A stretch of DNA of 64,000 nt, from positions 283,421 through 347,420 of the forward strand of contig JACKPW010000006.1 of assembly GCA_024233215.1 (NCBI GenBank), in the 5' to 3' direction. Source of the DNA: Verrucomicrobiales bacterium (GTDB lineage Bacteria; Verrucomicrobiota; Verrucomicrobiia; Limisphaerales; J093). Below are positions 34,808 to 44,168 of the stretch, piece after piece (the stretch's first letter is position 1; each line of letters begins with the position of its first letter). Under the pieces are notes generated by a model. The model had not been told where the DNA came from and did no database searches. It was given only the letters and a program-made list of their open reading frames with translations. The position numbers and the translations under genes are program-made.

Positions 34808-35151
34808 TATTTCAATAAATGCACTTCGTTAGCAGTCATGACAGGTAATCGCAGGCCACACCTCCGTCAACCCCCTTTCTCCGGCGGATCGGCGTCTTTG
34901 AAAGCTCCGCGTCACGGCCTTTTGACTCTTGAGGAAGGCAATACCGGCGCGAGTGCGCTCGGACGCCCCAGATTTTGCTGGTGAGAGGGCAGCGCGCAGG
35001 ACCGCCGGAGGGGCGTAGGCCCCGCTTCCGTTGGATCTTCCGGGACGACACGTTGGGAGAGGGATTCACGGAACTGACTCAAGCAATCCAGTGCCCGCAG
35101 GCGTGGTTGGTCGCACTCCAGAATCGCCTCCCTGGGTGGGAACGGCTCTGG
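34808..35151. other. 344-bp gap, no gene seen
   Basis: Upstream region of the hcp-like pair and downstream of the SDR gene, all on the minus strand. It must hold the promoter of the hcp-like genes; no convincing -35/-10 pair stands out. A GC-rich stretch at 34995-35035 (GAGGGGCGTAGGCCCCGC) could form a small hairpin. No RNA gene recognised. Confidence 0.4.
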
Positions 35152-35835
35152 TTACACCACCGACAGTGGCCGGCCGTTGTCCTTCGGGCCGAGGCCGAGG
35201 ATGAAAGGCACGGCGCGCCCCGCCCACTCTGCCGGGTCCGGATAGGCCGCGGCGTCTCCGCCGAAGCAACTCCGCAGCATGTCCGTGTGGATGATGCCGG
35301 GGTTCAACGGAACCGCGGCAAGCCCGCGGGGCAACTCCTGCGACAGCGCCAGGGTCAGCCCCTCGACACCCCATTTGGTCGCGCAATAGGGAGCCACCTC
35401 CGGCGAGGTGGAACGTCCCCAGCCGGAACTGAAATTCACCACCACGCCGCTGCCCCGCTCGATCATGGCCGGCAGGAAATGGCGGATCGTGTTGGCGATG
35501 CCCTTGAGGTTCACGTCGACGACCCGGTCGAACTCCGCGGCCGGCACCCCCCAAAGCGGGGCATTGGGATTGATGACAGCGGCATTGTTGATCAACAGAT
35601 CGGGCGGGCCGGACTCCCGGATCACCCGGGCCGCCCACCGGCCCACTGCGGCATCGTCGGTCACATCCAGCACGGCAAAGTCATGCGGGCTTCCGAACCG
35701 CTGACGTAGATCCCGCAGCCGGGCTTCGTCCCGCGCACAACCGCGCACCCTGTGGCCGCGAGCGGCGAAGCCCGCCGTCATGGCCCGTCCCAACCCCCGG
35801 CTGACGCCGGTGATCACAATGTGCCTCCCGCTCAT
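35152..35835 (-). CDS. Short-chain dehydrogenase/reductase
   Basis: 227 residues, classical SDR. NAD(P) motif ITGVSRGLGRAM (TGxxxGxG), LLINNAA (NNAG-type), NFSSGWGRSTSPEVAPYCATKWG with the catalytic Ser and Tyr-x-x-x-Lys (YCATK). Cytoplasmic. The ATG at 35835 overlaps the stop of the upstream gene by ATGA, so it is the third member of a coupled run with the FmdB and degenerate-peptidase genes. Substrate unknown. Confidence 0.92.
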   Translation of the reverse strand: MSGRHIVITGVSRGLGRAMTAGFAARGHRVRGCARDEARLRDLRQRFGSPHDFAVLDVTDDAAVGRWAARVIRESGPPDLLINNAAVINPNAPLWGVPAAEFDRVVDVNLKGIANTIRHFLPAMIERGSGVVVNFSSGWGRSTSPEVAPYCATKWGVEGLTLALSQELPRGLAAVPLNPGIIHTDMLRSCFGGDAAAYPDPAEWAGRAVPFILGLGPKDNGRPLSVV

Positions 35836-37367
35836 GGAACCGTGGCGCCCGAGGAGGCACGGGCGACCTCCGCCTGTCCTCCGATCTCTGTCATCAGCTT
35901 CCGGCGTTGACGGTCGAGTCGTTCCAGCGAATAGGCCAGCCTTTCCAGTAGTTCCTGCTGCCCCCGGCCGGGCAGGAGCAAACCGCCGTCCGCCTGGGAT
36001 TGCTGTCCGCAAAGCTCAAGATACAAGCCAAACAGCGAGGAGTATTCCTGGCACAGCCCGGCCACTGCCGGCGGAGAATGAAGCAGAAGCACCGCCAACT
36101 GGCGTTGTTTGAGACCGATGACCCGGACGAATTCACCCAGTTGCAGCCGGGTCATGGCATCGGTGAGCGAGACCCGCTCCTGCACCGGCACCGCCCCCGG
36201 CCCGGTGGTGGTGGCCAGGATCACGGACAGAATCCCGTCCATGGCCCCGGCCGCCCGCGCCGCCGGCCAGACATCCACGACACCGACAGTGGCATATCGG
36301 TGTGACGCCAACGCCCACCACTTTTCCACGTCCAGGAGGGTGGGAAAATGGGAGCGATAGGTGGTCACGAACGCGGTCTGCCAATTGAGACAGTGCGTCA
36401 ACCCTCCGAGCATCTGCTGCAGCAACCGGTCGCCATCCGGCAACGCACGCAACTGGTTCAGGAACGCCTGCGCGCAGTCCCGGTAGCGTCGACCGGCTTC
36501 ACCGCGCAGGTCGTCGCCGGCAGGCAGACTCAGTTCGGCAAAGCTCAGGGCGCCCTCCGCGCGCATTCGACGACGGGCATCCACCCGGTTGGCCGCCCGC
36601 ACCTCAAAGCCCCGGCCCCACTCGCCCCGCTGGAGCATCTGCTGTTCGGTGGCGGTGGGGGTCTGGGACAGCACCATCAGCCGCGACGACGATGACAACT
36701 GGCCGAAGCTCCCCCCCACCCTGGCCACCACCGGCGTCTGCGGCGGCACCAGGTCGGGACCCACCCGGGCAAGGACCTCCGCGGTCAACCCCTCGGAAAG
36801 CCATAGCGGCACCTCGGCGCCGTTGGGACCGGGGGTGCGATCCGCCAGTTCCAACAACAACACCATCACCAGGGACCGCACCAACTCCTGCGGGGGCAGT
36901 TCTTCCGGGGTCTCCAGCGCGAAGTACCAGCCGTCCGCAAAGCGGCTTCCGCTGACCACGGGCACCTGGGCCGCGGACAGGGTGGGCCGGAGTTTGACGT
37001 GGATCTTCCCCTGCCATCGGTCCGGCAACCCCAACTCCGCCAGCAACGCGGCCTTCACCCGTTCGCAGCCGACCGCCAGGGAATCCGGCTCCAGCACCAC
37101 CCGGCCCGAAACGGGATCGGGCGCCACGAGACTCAGCGAGGTCGTGCTGGCATGGGGGGAATGGATGACAAACTGACCGGTACTGCTGAAAACGGTCACC
37201 GCGGAAGCGGAGGGAACCAGCAGGAGCGCCACCAACGGCAACCAGAGTTCCGGGCGGCAGGCCGCACGCGGCACGGCGCCGCACCCTGGCGGGGCGATGG
37301 CTCTCGCCCGGCCGAAGGCCCCCCTGCCCTCCCGGATTGGCGGGCGCACGGTCATGTCATGGTTCAC
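35832..37367 (-). CDS. Exported protein resembling a gluzincin metallopeptidase, HExxH lost
   Basis: 511 residues from GTG 37367, or 507 from ATG 37355. After a short Arg-rich lead and a hydrophobic segment (LWLPLVALLLVPSASA), the mature part has SLVMVLLLELADRTPG...VPLWLSEGLTAEVLA. In peptidase-MA-type gluzincins the second half reads 'xPxWLxEGxAE' and the first is HExxH; here the His-Glu positions are hydrophobic or charged residues, so catalysis is unlikely. The start codon overlaps the fmdB-like stop (GTGA at 37364-37367) and the stop overlaps the SDR start. Function unknown, exported. Confidence 0.7.
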   Translation of the reverse strand: MNHDMTVRPPIREGRGAFGRARAIAPPGCGAVPRAACRPELWLPLVALLLVPSASAVTVFSSTGQFVIHSPHASTTSLSLVAPDPVSGRVVLEPDSLAVGCERVKAALLAELGLPDRWQGKIHVKLRPTLSAAQVPVVSGSRFADGWYFALETPEELPPQELVRSLVMVLLLELADRTPGPNGAEVPLWLSEGLTAEVLARVGPDLVPPQTPVVARVGGSFGQLSSSSRLMVLSQTPTATEQQMLQRGEWGRGFEVRAANRVDARRRMRAEGALSFAELSLPAGDDLRGEAGRRYRDCAQAFLNQLRALPDGDRLLQQMLGGLTHCLNWQTAFVTTYRSHFPTLLDVEKWWALASHRYATVGVVDVWPAARAAGAMDGILSVILATTTGPGAVPVQERVSLTDAMTRLQLGEFVRVIGLKQRQLAVLLLHSPPAVAGLCQEYSSLFGLYLELCGQQSQADGGLLLPGRGQQELLERLAYSLERLDRQRRKLMTEIGGQAEVARASSGATVP

Positions 37368-37705
37368 GTGGCGGGCTTGCCACCGGTGGACTTGGAGGTC
37401 GCCCCGCCACTCCCGGTGGACTTGGAACTGCTGTCACCGGATTTCTCCGACTTTGGTTTGGCGGCCTCGGCGTCGCTCTTCGCCGCCTTGTGGTAGCCCT
37501 CGCTCCGGTAATCGGTGATGTAGAATCCGGAGCCCTTGAAGATCAGGCCCGCGCCGCCGCTGAGGACGCGCTTCACCTTCCCCTTGCCCCAGCGCTGGCG
37601 GCCGCAGTGCTCCTTGGGGCAGATCTCCAGCGGCTCCGCCGTCATCGGCTGGAACAGCTCAAACTCGTGATCGCACTTCGAACAGACGTAATGATATGTC
37701 GGCAT
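37364..37705 (-). CDS. FmdB-type zinc-ribbon regulatory protein
   Basis: 113 residues. N-terminal zinc ribbon MPTYHYVCSKCDHEFELFQP with Cys pairs (CSKC, CPKEHC), a glycine loop GGAGLIFKGSGFYITDYRS typical of the FmdB/CxxC_CxxC_SSSS family, and a Ser/Thr/Lys-rich disordered tail (KSTGSGGATSKSTGG). Small zinc-ribbon proteins of this family are linked to regulation of amidases, but a general role is unproven. First gene of a coupled three-gene run. Confidence 0.9.
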   Translation of the reverse strand: MPTYHYVCSKCDHEFELFQPMTAEPLEICPKEHCGRQRWGKGKVKRVLSGGAGLIFKGSGFYITDYRSEGYHKAAKSDAEAAKPKSEKSGDSSSKSTGSGGATSKSTGGKPAT

Positions 37706-37800
37706 TGTTGCTCAAATCTCAGCAGCAAGAGACACGGGATTTAGCATGATACGGGAGTTTTTCAACCCCCCAAACCACGGCTCGTGGTTGGACTGGATGG

Positions 37801-38568
37801 TTACGGCTGAGGATTCTCGCCGGAGTCGATCCGCGAGGAACCGTCCCGATGGATCTCGACCTCCATGTCGACCGTGTTGGATTCCTCTTCAACCGCCGAA
37901 TCGAAGCCACGCATGAGGAGTTCCGCCCCCTTGAGATGGCGTTTGCGATTGAGCTGGGCCCGGAGGGCGTCCCGCTCGGCATCCGCGGCAAGGTCCTGCT
38001 GCAACTGCTGCATCTGCGCCCTCAGCACCACGAGATCGCTGAAGCGGCGCTCCAGTTCGGCCTTCTCCGTCTGAAGCCGCTGGAGTTCGCGCATCAGGAG
38101 GTCGCGGTCGCCGTGCGCGGCGGCCAGTTGCCGCTCGGTCTCACCAATGCGGGTCTCCAGATCATGGATGGCTTCGGAAGCCGCCTTCGCCTGCTGATCG
38201 AGGTTCTTGTTGGCCACCTCGAGGTCGGCGATCCGCGCCTCCCGCTTTTGCAGTTCCTGCTCGGCCTCACGCGCGGCCTTGGCGGCGGCGTCCCGCGCCT
38301 CCACCAGACCGGCCTGGGCGACAGTCAGACGGTTGCTGTAGCTCAGCAGGTCCGAGGTGGTGGCGGTGAGTCGCTGCTGCAACTCGCCGTTGCGCTGCTT
38401 CGCGTCCGCCGCCTCGGAGGAGACCTGTGTGACCTGGTTGGAAAGCGAGGTGATCTGCGTCGCCAGCCCGCTATCCTTGTCATTCACCTTGCGCGACTGG
38501 AGATACCAGCCGGCCCCGGAGACCAGGGCCGCAATGAGCAGGACGACTATCGCCACAGTGGCTTTCAT
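37801..38568 (-). CDS. Membrane-anchored coiled-coil protein
   Basis: 255 residues. MKATVAIVVLLIAALVSGAGWYLQS is an N-terminal anchor; residues 35-215 are a long heptad-patterned coiled coil (LQQRLTATTSDLLSY..., ELQRLQTEKAELERRFSDL), and the last 40 residues are acidic. Orientation places the coil in the periplasm. Looks structural, like a spacer or tether; the family is not recognised. Start at ATG 38568. Confidence 0.75.
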   Translation of the reverse strand: MKATVAIVVLLIAALVSGAGWYLQSRKVNDKDSGLATQITSLSNQVTQVSSEAADAKQRNGELQQRLTATTSDLLSYSNRLTVAQAGLVEARDAAAKAAREAEQELQKREARIADLEVANKNLDQQAKAASEAIHDLETRIGETERQLAAAHGDRDLLMRELQRLQTEKAELERRFSDLVVLRAQMQQLQQDLAADAERDALRAQLNRKRHLKGAELLMRGFDSAVEEESNTVDMEVEIHRDGSSRIDSGENPQP

Positions 38569-38608
38569 GAGTTCAGATTCTGCGAATCGCACCGCGGTTT
38601 GGCAAGTC

Positions 38609-40084
38609 TCATGGTTCCCGGTAAAGCCCGAACTCCGCCAGCGCCGGACACGCCGCCGCCTGCGTGATCCGCAATCGGACCTGCGTGGTGGCGACCGGAT
38701 CAACACGCAACAGGCGCCGGTTTCCAATGCTGGTTCCCTTGGCAATCTCCTTCCACGCACCGTCAATCCGGGCGTCAATGGCGAAAGCGTCGACCCGCTG
38801 GCCCAGGGGCAGGTGCTCGCGCAGTTCGATCACGTTGAAGGTCCTTGCCGCCGGCAGTTCGAGCGCCAGCTCCGGCGTAAACACGAAGTCGTCGGTGGCC
38901 CAGTAGGTGGTGCGGTCGCCGTCGAGGAGGCGCCCGGGACCGAAGTTGCGGTTCTTCCCCCGTACGTTGCTGGCGGTGAGCCGCGCGCCGGCAGCCAGGT
39001 TTTCGGCAAACGTCGCGTCGAGCAACCGCCGGAACTCCCGCAGGGAAGCCACGTCGTTGTCGTGGATGCGACCCCGACGATCCGGCGGCAGGTTCAGGTT
39101 GAGGCAGCAGCCACGTCCGACCGACGCATAGTAGATGTCCAGCAATTGGGCGGGGGTCTTCACCTGGTCATCCTGACCGGCGTGATAGAACCACCCGGGC
39201 CGGATCGAGACGTCGCATTCGGCGGGAATCCAGTGGGTCCCCGGCCGTTCCCCCTGGTTCAGGTTCGCCTGGGTGTTGCCAGGGGCGCCGTCGCCGGGAC
39301 TCAGAGTGGCCCAGCAGGGTTCGCCCGCGATGCCGCGCTCGTTGCCCACCCAACGAAAGTCCGGCCCCACGTCGCTGAACATGCAGGCAAACGGCTGCAG
39401 ATCGCGCACAATCTGCCAGGTGTTGTTCCAATCGTAGTAGGTGCGGTTGTCGATGCGACGGGTTTCGCGGGCCCCGCCATAGTAGCCGTCGCCACCGTTC
39501 GCACCATCGAACCAGACCGTAAACAGGTCCCCGTAGTTCGTGAGGAGTTCGCGAAGCTGGTTGCGGTAGTAGGTGAGGTAGGCTTCCCGGCCGTATTCAG
39601 GGTAGTTCCGGTCCCATGGGGAAAGGTAGACGCCGAACTTGAGTCCGTGCCGCCGACAGGCCGCGCCAATCTCGCGCACCACATCGCCCTTGCCGTCCTG
39701 CCACGGCGAGTTCTTCACGGAGTGTTCGGTATAGGCGGAGGGCCACAGGCAGAACCCGTCATGATGCTTCGCCGTCAGGATCAACCCCGCCATGCCGGCC
39801 TCCTTCGCGACGCCGACGATCTGGTCGGCATCGAAATCCGTCGGGTTGAAGACACTCTCCGCCTCGTCGCCATAGCCCCATTCCTTGTCCGTGAATGTGT
39901 TCACGGTGAAGTGCAGGAATCCGTAGAACTCCATCGCATGCCAGCGAAGCTGCCGCGCCGAGGGCACTTGGCCATAGGGCGTCGGAGGCATCGGCCGCCC
40001 CGCGCCATTCAGGCGGATGCACCCAGTCAGGGCGAAACAGGACAGGGCGGTGCCGACAGAAAGCAGAGTTGAACGCTTGAACAT
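38609..40084 (-). CDS. Alpha-L-fucosidase lipoprotein, GH29 plus F5/8-type C-terminal domain
   Basis: 491 residues. Lipobox ALTGC after MFKRSTLLSVGTALSCF marks a lipoprotein. GH29 features: FLHFTVNTFTDKEWGYGDE, LILTAKHHDGFCLWPSAYTEHSV, GLKFGVYLSPWDRN and the nucleophile region LFTVWFDGANGGDGYYG. The C-terminal 130 residues (GPGRLLDGDRTTYWATDD; VIELREHLPLGQRVDAFAI) are a discoidin/CBM32-like carbohydrate-binding domain. It releases alpha-fucose from glycans at the cell surface. Start ATG 40084. Confidence 0.93.
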   Translation of the reverse strand: MFKRSTLLSVGTALSCFALTGCIRLNGAGRPMPPTPYGQVPSARQLRWHAMEFYGFLHFTVNTFTDKEWGYGDEAESVFNPTDFDADQIVGVAKEAGMAGLILTAKHHDGFCLWPSAYTEHSVKNSPWQDGKGDVVREIGAACRRHGLKFGVYLSPWDRNYPEYGREAYLTYYRNQLRELLTNYGDLFTVWFDGANGGDGYYGGARETRRIDNRTYYDWNNTWQIVRDLQPFACMFSDVGPDFRWVGNERGIAGEPCWATLSPGDGAPGNTQANLNQGERPGTHWIPAECDVSIRPGWFYHAGQDDQVKTPAQLLDIYYASVGRGCCLNLNLPPDRRGRIHDNDVASLREFRRLLDATFAENLAAGARLTASNVRGKNRNFGPGRLLDGDRTTYWATDDFVFTPELALELPAARTFNVIELREHLPLGQRVDAFAIDARIDGAWKEIAKGTSIGNRRLLRVDPVATTQVRLRITQAAACPALAEFGLYREP

Positions 40085-40161
40085 GGGCCCGAGGATAGTG
40101 CCCCCGCCGGCCGTGATCAATGCCTTGCGCATGCCTCGAGCGACCCGGGCGAGAACCCCGA

Positions 40162-40240
40162 CGGAGTGGCGAGTTGGCATTCGCCGAAACGCCGAATGGT
40201 TGCCCGGGTGGTCCCGGCGGAGGCCGATCCGCCGCTACGG
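40162..40240. repeat. Dispersed ~80-bp palindrome-ended repeat, copy A
   Basis: CGGAGTGGCGAGTTGGCATT... to ...CGATCCGCCGCTACGG. The same arrangement, in reverse orientation, is found at 63662-63741. The ends contain imperfect hairpins of the form GGCGAxTTGGxxTTCGCC. Located in the 265-bp gap between the fucosidase and the PEP-synthase-like gene. Confidence 0.75.
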
Positions 40241-40349
40241 GGGGAGGACGTGGCGGGGAACCGGAGGAGGCATCGGTTTCAATAGCGGACGGGCACTCCG
40301 GACCTCCCGTCCCCGAGCCCACCCCACTCCACCCCAGACTCCTGCAAGG

Positions 40350-43300
40350 TCATAACGACCGGAACTTGCCGTCGGCACCAACGGCGAGGATGCGGGGTTC
40401 GATGAAGCCCAGTTGGAGGTAAAGAAACCGGATGTTTGCGGCCTCGAGTTCGGCCCGCGATGTCGGCGACAACCCCGGTTCCAGTCGGGGCTCGAGAATG
40501 AACTCCTCGGTGAAGTTGTGGTGTCCCGGGCGGTAGGTCTGCGAGTAATAGCCCGTCAACACCACCGGCTCCGTGGTCAGACCCGTGATGCGAGTGCCCG
40601 AAAAACGGACCAGCGGTGCCGTGTACCCGGCTGCGGCCGGCGGTTCGTTCGGCCAGTAGAAATCGATTTCAACCTGCACCCCCCCTGACCGACCCGCCGC
40701 GCGACGCACCAGGATGTCGTTCGGTCCCGGAACCCGGCGCGGTTCCAGGAACGCCACTTCCTGCGTGGTGGTGGTGAACTCCCCCAGCTGTGAAACGGTG
40801 GGTCGCGGCACGGCGTAATCCACGTTCAAGAGCAGGCCGAAGTCGTTTTGCGTGAAGATGGGCGGCGTGGTCCCGCTGACGTTTGTGACCACCGAGGTGG
40901 TGAGACTCCATCGGCGAAGCTCCGGACCCGCTCCCGTGGTCCAGGAGGTCGTGGTTCCCTCGACGGAGTTGGATGCGCCGGGCCAGGACTCCAGCGACCC
41001 GGTCAGCGATCGCACCACGCCGGCGACCAAGTCCAGGTAGTCCACCGAGCCCTCCACGTAGAGGCCCCGGGCGATGTTGGGCGGGGTGAGTCGCACGTTG
41101 GCGGCGTGCAACGCCCAGACCGACTTGAGACGATGGTTGGCGAAGACGTCCCCCGCCTCGCGCTGGGCCACCACCCACTCGGCGGGGTCATCGATGAGAA
41201 ACGGGACCGTCTGGTTGGTGCCGGCCGGGTCCGGCAGTTCCCGGACCTGCTTCACCACCCGCCCCAGGTTCACGTCCTTCTTGAACTCGAGATCGAGGTG
41301 GAACCGGGCCTTCTCCGGACGCAGCGCCGCGAAGCCGTCCGCCACCTGTTTGAACAGCTCGCCAAAACCCAGATAATCGCCCTGCCAGTCCATCACCAAG
41401 CCCCCCAGCGGGACGCGGGAGGAATACGCGCGCAATTCCACCCCAGCGATGCTCCCGGAACGGAAGTAGTTCACCACTTCCGGCGTCGCCGAACCGTCAG
41501 GGTTGGTCACTGATTCGGCCCCCAACTGCGTCACCATGTCGCCCGAAAGGAATGGCCGGGCGGGGTTGGCGTAGCGGCAATCCAGGGTGGCCACCCCGTT
41601 GGCCAACTCCTCGTCGTCAGGAAAGGAGTGATGCACCAGCACCCCCATCCCCACCTCCGCCTCATTCACCTGATGGCGCAATCGCTCGAGGAAAGCATTG
41701 TCGTTGTAGAAGCTCGCATAGACCCGCCGGATCGCACGGAACACCCCCCGCTCGTTGCGCTGCGTCGGGTCGCAGGCGGACGGCCCCGTGTCATCACCAT
41801 CCAGGTCATCCAGCAGACAGCCGCTGTAACTGTCGTAGAGCCCGGCCCCCGTAAAGCTCTCCGAGTCCTCGACATTGGTGGAACTGCGAAAGCGGATCTT
41901 GCGACCGGGATCGAACACGCCGAGCAGTTCGATGAGGGCCTGCTCCTGCCCGGTCGTGAAACCGGCCGTGTCGGTGATCAGATCCCGAATGCCCGCCAAA
42001 ACGGTCTTGAGCGCGGCGATGTCCGGGGGAAAAGCCGTGAAAGGCGCAAGGCGCAAGGCGATCTCGTGGCGCAGGGACCGGTCGGTGCCGGGCAGGGCCT
42101 GATCGAGAAAGGCATCCCACAGATCAAACGACAGGGCCACCGCCGGGCTGGGGGAATTCACGGGCAGGGCACGCCGGAGCAGGCCGAAGTTTGCCGCCTT
42201 GCCCCCGAAGAACCGGATGTCGTCCGGCGTCAGCGTGTCCGCGGGAACGCCAATCGCACCAAACGGTTCCTTGGGCGCATAATCGATCGCCACCGGGATC
42301 TTCAGCGCGAGGAGTCCGGCTTCCAGTTCCGGAGTCAATGAAGCCTCCACGTCGATCACCCGGACCCGCCCTTCATCAAGTTGCACCGTGGCGCGGAGGA
42401 TGACCCGATGTCCCACGAGCGCTTGCGTGCGCGCCTGCTCCATCGCGTCGGGCAGATGCACAAAGGGCACTCCGAACGACTTCGCGAGGATGGCGGTGTG
42501 CGAATTGGGCGTGGACGGCGTCAACGAAATGATCCCCGCCACAAGTGGCGTCTCCGCGGGGATTCCGTCGGTGAGCAGAATGTCCGCGGGCGTCAGGCGT
42601 CCCTCCGCAAACGCGGCATTGATCCCGGCCGCCGGGAAGAACTTCAGGGGTCCCATCGCCCACCCCTCGGCATAGACATGATTTCCCGCCACCCAGCGGT
42701 CGACCGAGGCCACGGTAATGCCCCGTTCCGCGAAGGCCGTCGCCTGCGTGCGCGCCACCTCGCTCTGCTCGAAGGTCGGCAGGTAGACCGCCCCGGCGCC
42801 ATTCGGGGCGTGAACCGTCGATTTCACGAGTTCGAACCAGCGGGCGATCTCATCCGGGGTGTAGGGATCAAGGCCGATGAACTGCACCCCGTATTCCACA
42901 AAGGTCGGGCGAGGCGGATAGAGCAGTGCTCCCAGCACCACCTGCTGATTCTCCCGATGCAGGGACACCGCATCGAAGGCCGCCCGGTCCATCCCCTCGA
43001 ACGGCGTGAGACGTTGGGTGGCGAAATCGTAGTGAAACGGGAACCGGGCGCTGTCCTGGAAGAAGACCCGCCACGGTTCATCCACGAGAATCGCGAACTT
43101 GACCCAACGCACCGCCTCGCCGGGGCTGGGGGAGCGGAACGACTCCTCCGGGAAGATCACCTGGTTCTTCCAATCGTCCTCCGCCCCCCGCGGCCGGACC
43201 TGGATCCGGTAGAAGCGGGGGGAGGCACCGTCGGCCGCCCGGTCCGGGTACGCGAGCACCGCCTCGTGAAAGGTCCCCAGGGTGCTCCACTCACGAAGGT

Positions 43301-43505
43301 TGGGGGAGGTCTCCAGGACGACAACGGAACCGGGATGGTCCGAGCTGTTCAGGCGCACCCGCGCCTCCGCCCCCGTTGGCGGGAGGATTCCCAGCACCGG
43401 GGGTTGGGCCTCCGCCGGGCCGCTGCCGGCAAACCGGCAGGCCGCGAGCATCACGAACAGGCCGGAGATGGGGACGGGGAGTCGGAATGGCGGAAATGCA
43501 TGCAT
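40350..43505 (-). CDS. Exported PEP-synthase/pyruvate-phosphate-dikinase-like protein
   Basis: 1051 residues. Signal peptide HAFPPFRLPVPISGLFVMLAACRFAGSGPAEA, a verrucomicrobial N-terminal module (SSDHPGSVVVLETSPNLREW...FYRIQVRP), then the swivelling phosphohistidine domain with STPNSHTAILAKSFGVPFVHL (H336), followed by an ATP-grasp-like PPDK_N segment with FRSSTNVEDSESFTGAGLYDSYSG near residues 535-560. The order is swivel then ATP-grasp, reverse of ordinary PEP synthase, and the PEP/pyruvate TIM barrel is not seen. An exported ATP-grasp enzyme is odd because ATP is scarce outside the cytoplasm. It may be a binding or structural derivative. Confidence 0.78.
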   Translation of the reverse strand: MHAFPPFRLPVPISGLFVMLAACRFAGSGPAEAQPPVLGILPPTGAEARVRLNSSDHPGSVVVLETSPNLREWSTLGTFHEAVLAYPDRAADGASPRFYRIQVRPRGAEDDWKNQVIFPEESFRSPSPGEAVRWVKFAILVDEPWRVFFQDSARFPFHYDFATQRLTPFEGMDRAAFDAVSLHRENQQVVLGALLYPPRPTFVEYGVQFIGLDPYTPDEIARWFELVKSTVHAPNGAGAVYLPTFEQSEVARTQATAFAERGITVASVDRWVAGNHVYAEGWAMGPLKFFPAAGINAAFAEGRLTPADILLTDGIPAETPLVAGIISLTPSTPNSHTAILAKSFGVPFVHLPDAMEQARTQALVGHRVILRATVQLDEGRVRVIDVEASLTPELEAGLLALKIPVAIDYAPKEPFGAIGVPADTLTPDDIRFFGGKAANFGLLRRALPVNSPSPAVALSFDLWDAFLDQALPGTDRSLRHEIALRLAPFTAFPPDIAALKTVLAGIRDLITDTAGFTTGQEQALIELLGVFDPGRKIRFRSSTNVEDSESFTGAGLYDSYSGCLLDDLDGDDTGPSACDPTQRNERGVFRAIRRVYASFYNDNAFLERLRHQVNEAEVGMGVLVHHSFPDDEELANGVATLDCRYANPARPFLSGDMVTQLGAESVTNPDGSATPEVVNYFRSGSIAGVELRAYSSRVPLGGLVMDWQGDYLGFGELFKQVADGFAALRPEKARFHLDLEFKKDVNLGRVVKQVRELPDPAGTNQTVPFLIDDPAEWVVAQREAGDVFANHRLKSVWALHAANVRLTPPNIARGLYVEGSVDYLDLVAGVVRSLTGSLESWPGASNSVEGTTTSWTTGAGPELRRWSLTTSVVTNVSGTTPPIFTQNDFGLLLNVDYAVPRPTVSQLGEFTTTTQEVAFLEPRRVPGPNDILVRRAAGRSGGVQVEIDFYWPNEPPAAAGYTAPLVRFSGTRITGLTTEPVVLTGYYSQTYRPGHHNFTEEFILEPRLEPGLSPTSRAELEAANIRFLYLQLGFIEPRILAVGADGKFRSL

Positions 43506-43572
43506 GCTGGCACGGGTCAATTCGCCCGACACAATAGCCTTCCCGCAGCCCGGTTCAACCGGGCACGGCGGT

Positions 43573-43980
43573 TCAGTGCCCCGCCCGCACGTGGGGTTGC
43601 AGGGCGCCCCCCAGATCCGGCGGAATGCTCATGGGCTTCTCATCGAGGGAGGTGCAGACGTGGCGGGTCTCCCCCTCCAGCACCACGGCGCCGTCGGCTT
43701 TCACGATCCGGCAGGCGAAATCGAGAAAGGCCTTCCGCAACCGGGTCAAGCCGACCTCGATGACGAGTTCGTCGTCGTAACGGGCGGCCTCCCGATAACG
43801 CAGATGCACCTCGTAGACGGGGAAGATCACCCCCTGCTCCTGCCATTTCAGGAATGGTTCCCCGATGGAGCGGAACAACTCGCCCCGGGCCTCCTCGAGC
43901 AGGTCGAGGTAGCGGGCGTAATAGACATGGTTGCCGAGGGTGCAGTCGGCATACTTGACGCGCGTACGGTAACAGAACAT
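43573..43980 (-). CDS. Hot-dog fold acyl-CoA thioesterase (YbgC/4-hydroxybenzoyl-CoA type)
   Basis: 135 residues. VKYADCTLGNHVYYARYLDLLEEARGELF is the catalytic Asp region of the family (usual form R-V-x-Y-x-D-T-D-x-x-G-x-V-Y-Y), with Cys-Thr in place of Thr-Asp after the Asp. Hydrolyses acyl-CoA esters in the cytoplasm; in some bacteria the gene accompanies tol-pal, which is not the case here. Start ATG 43980. Confidence 0.88.
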   Translation of the reverse strand: MFCYRTRVKYADCTLGNHVYYARYLDLLEEARGELFRSIGEPFLKWQEQGVIFPVYEVHLRYREAARYDDELVIEVGLTRLRKAFLDFACRIVKADGAVVLEGETRHVCTSLDEKPMSIPPDLGGALQPHVRAGH

Positions 43981-44168
43981 CGCACCGCCATTTCACCGGA
44001 GAATCCCCCCGGGCGCACCTCCAAAGGCGCACCGGCACCCCCTTCCCGGGCCGGCCCCGTCCCGCCGCCACGGGCTTGGAAAGGCCACCCGGGACCAAAG
44101 TCGAGCCCAGCAAAGGCTTGCCAAGGACGCCGGCATACCCAAAATCATCCCCTTTTTGGCGAAACGGC

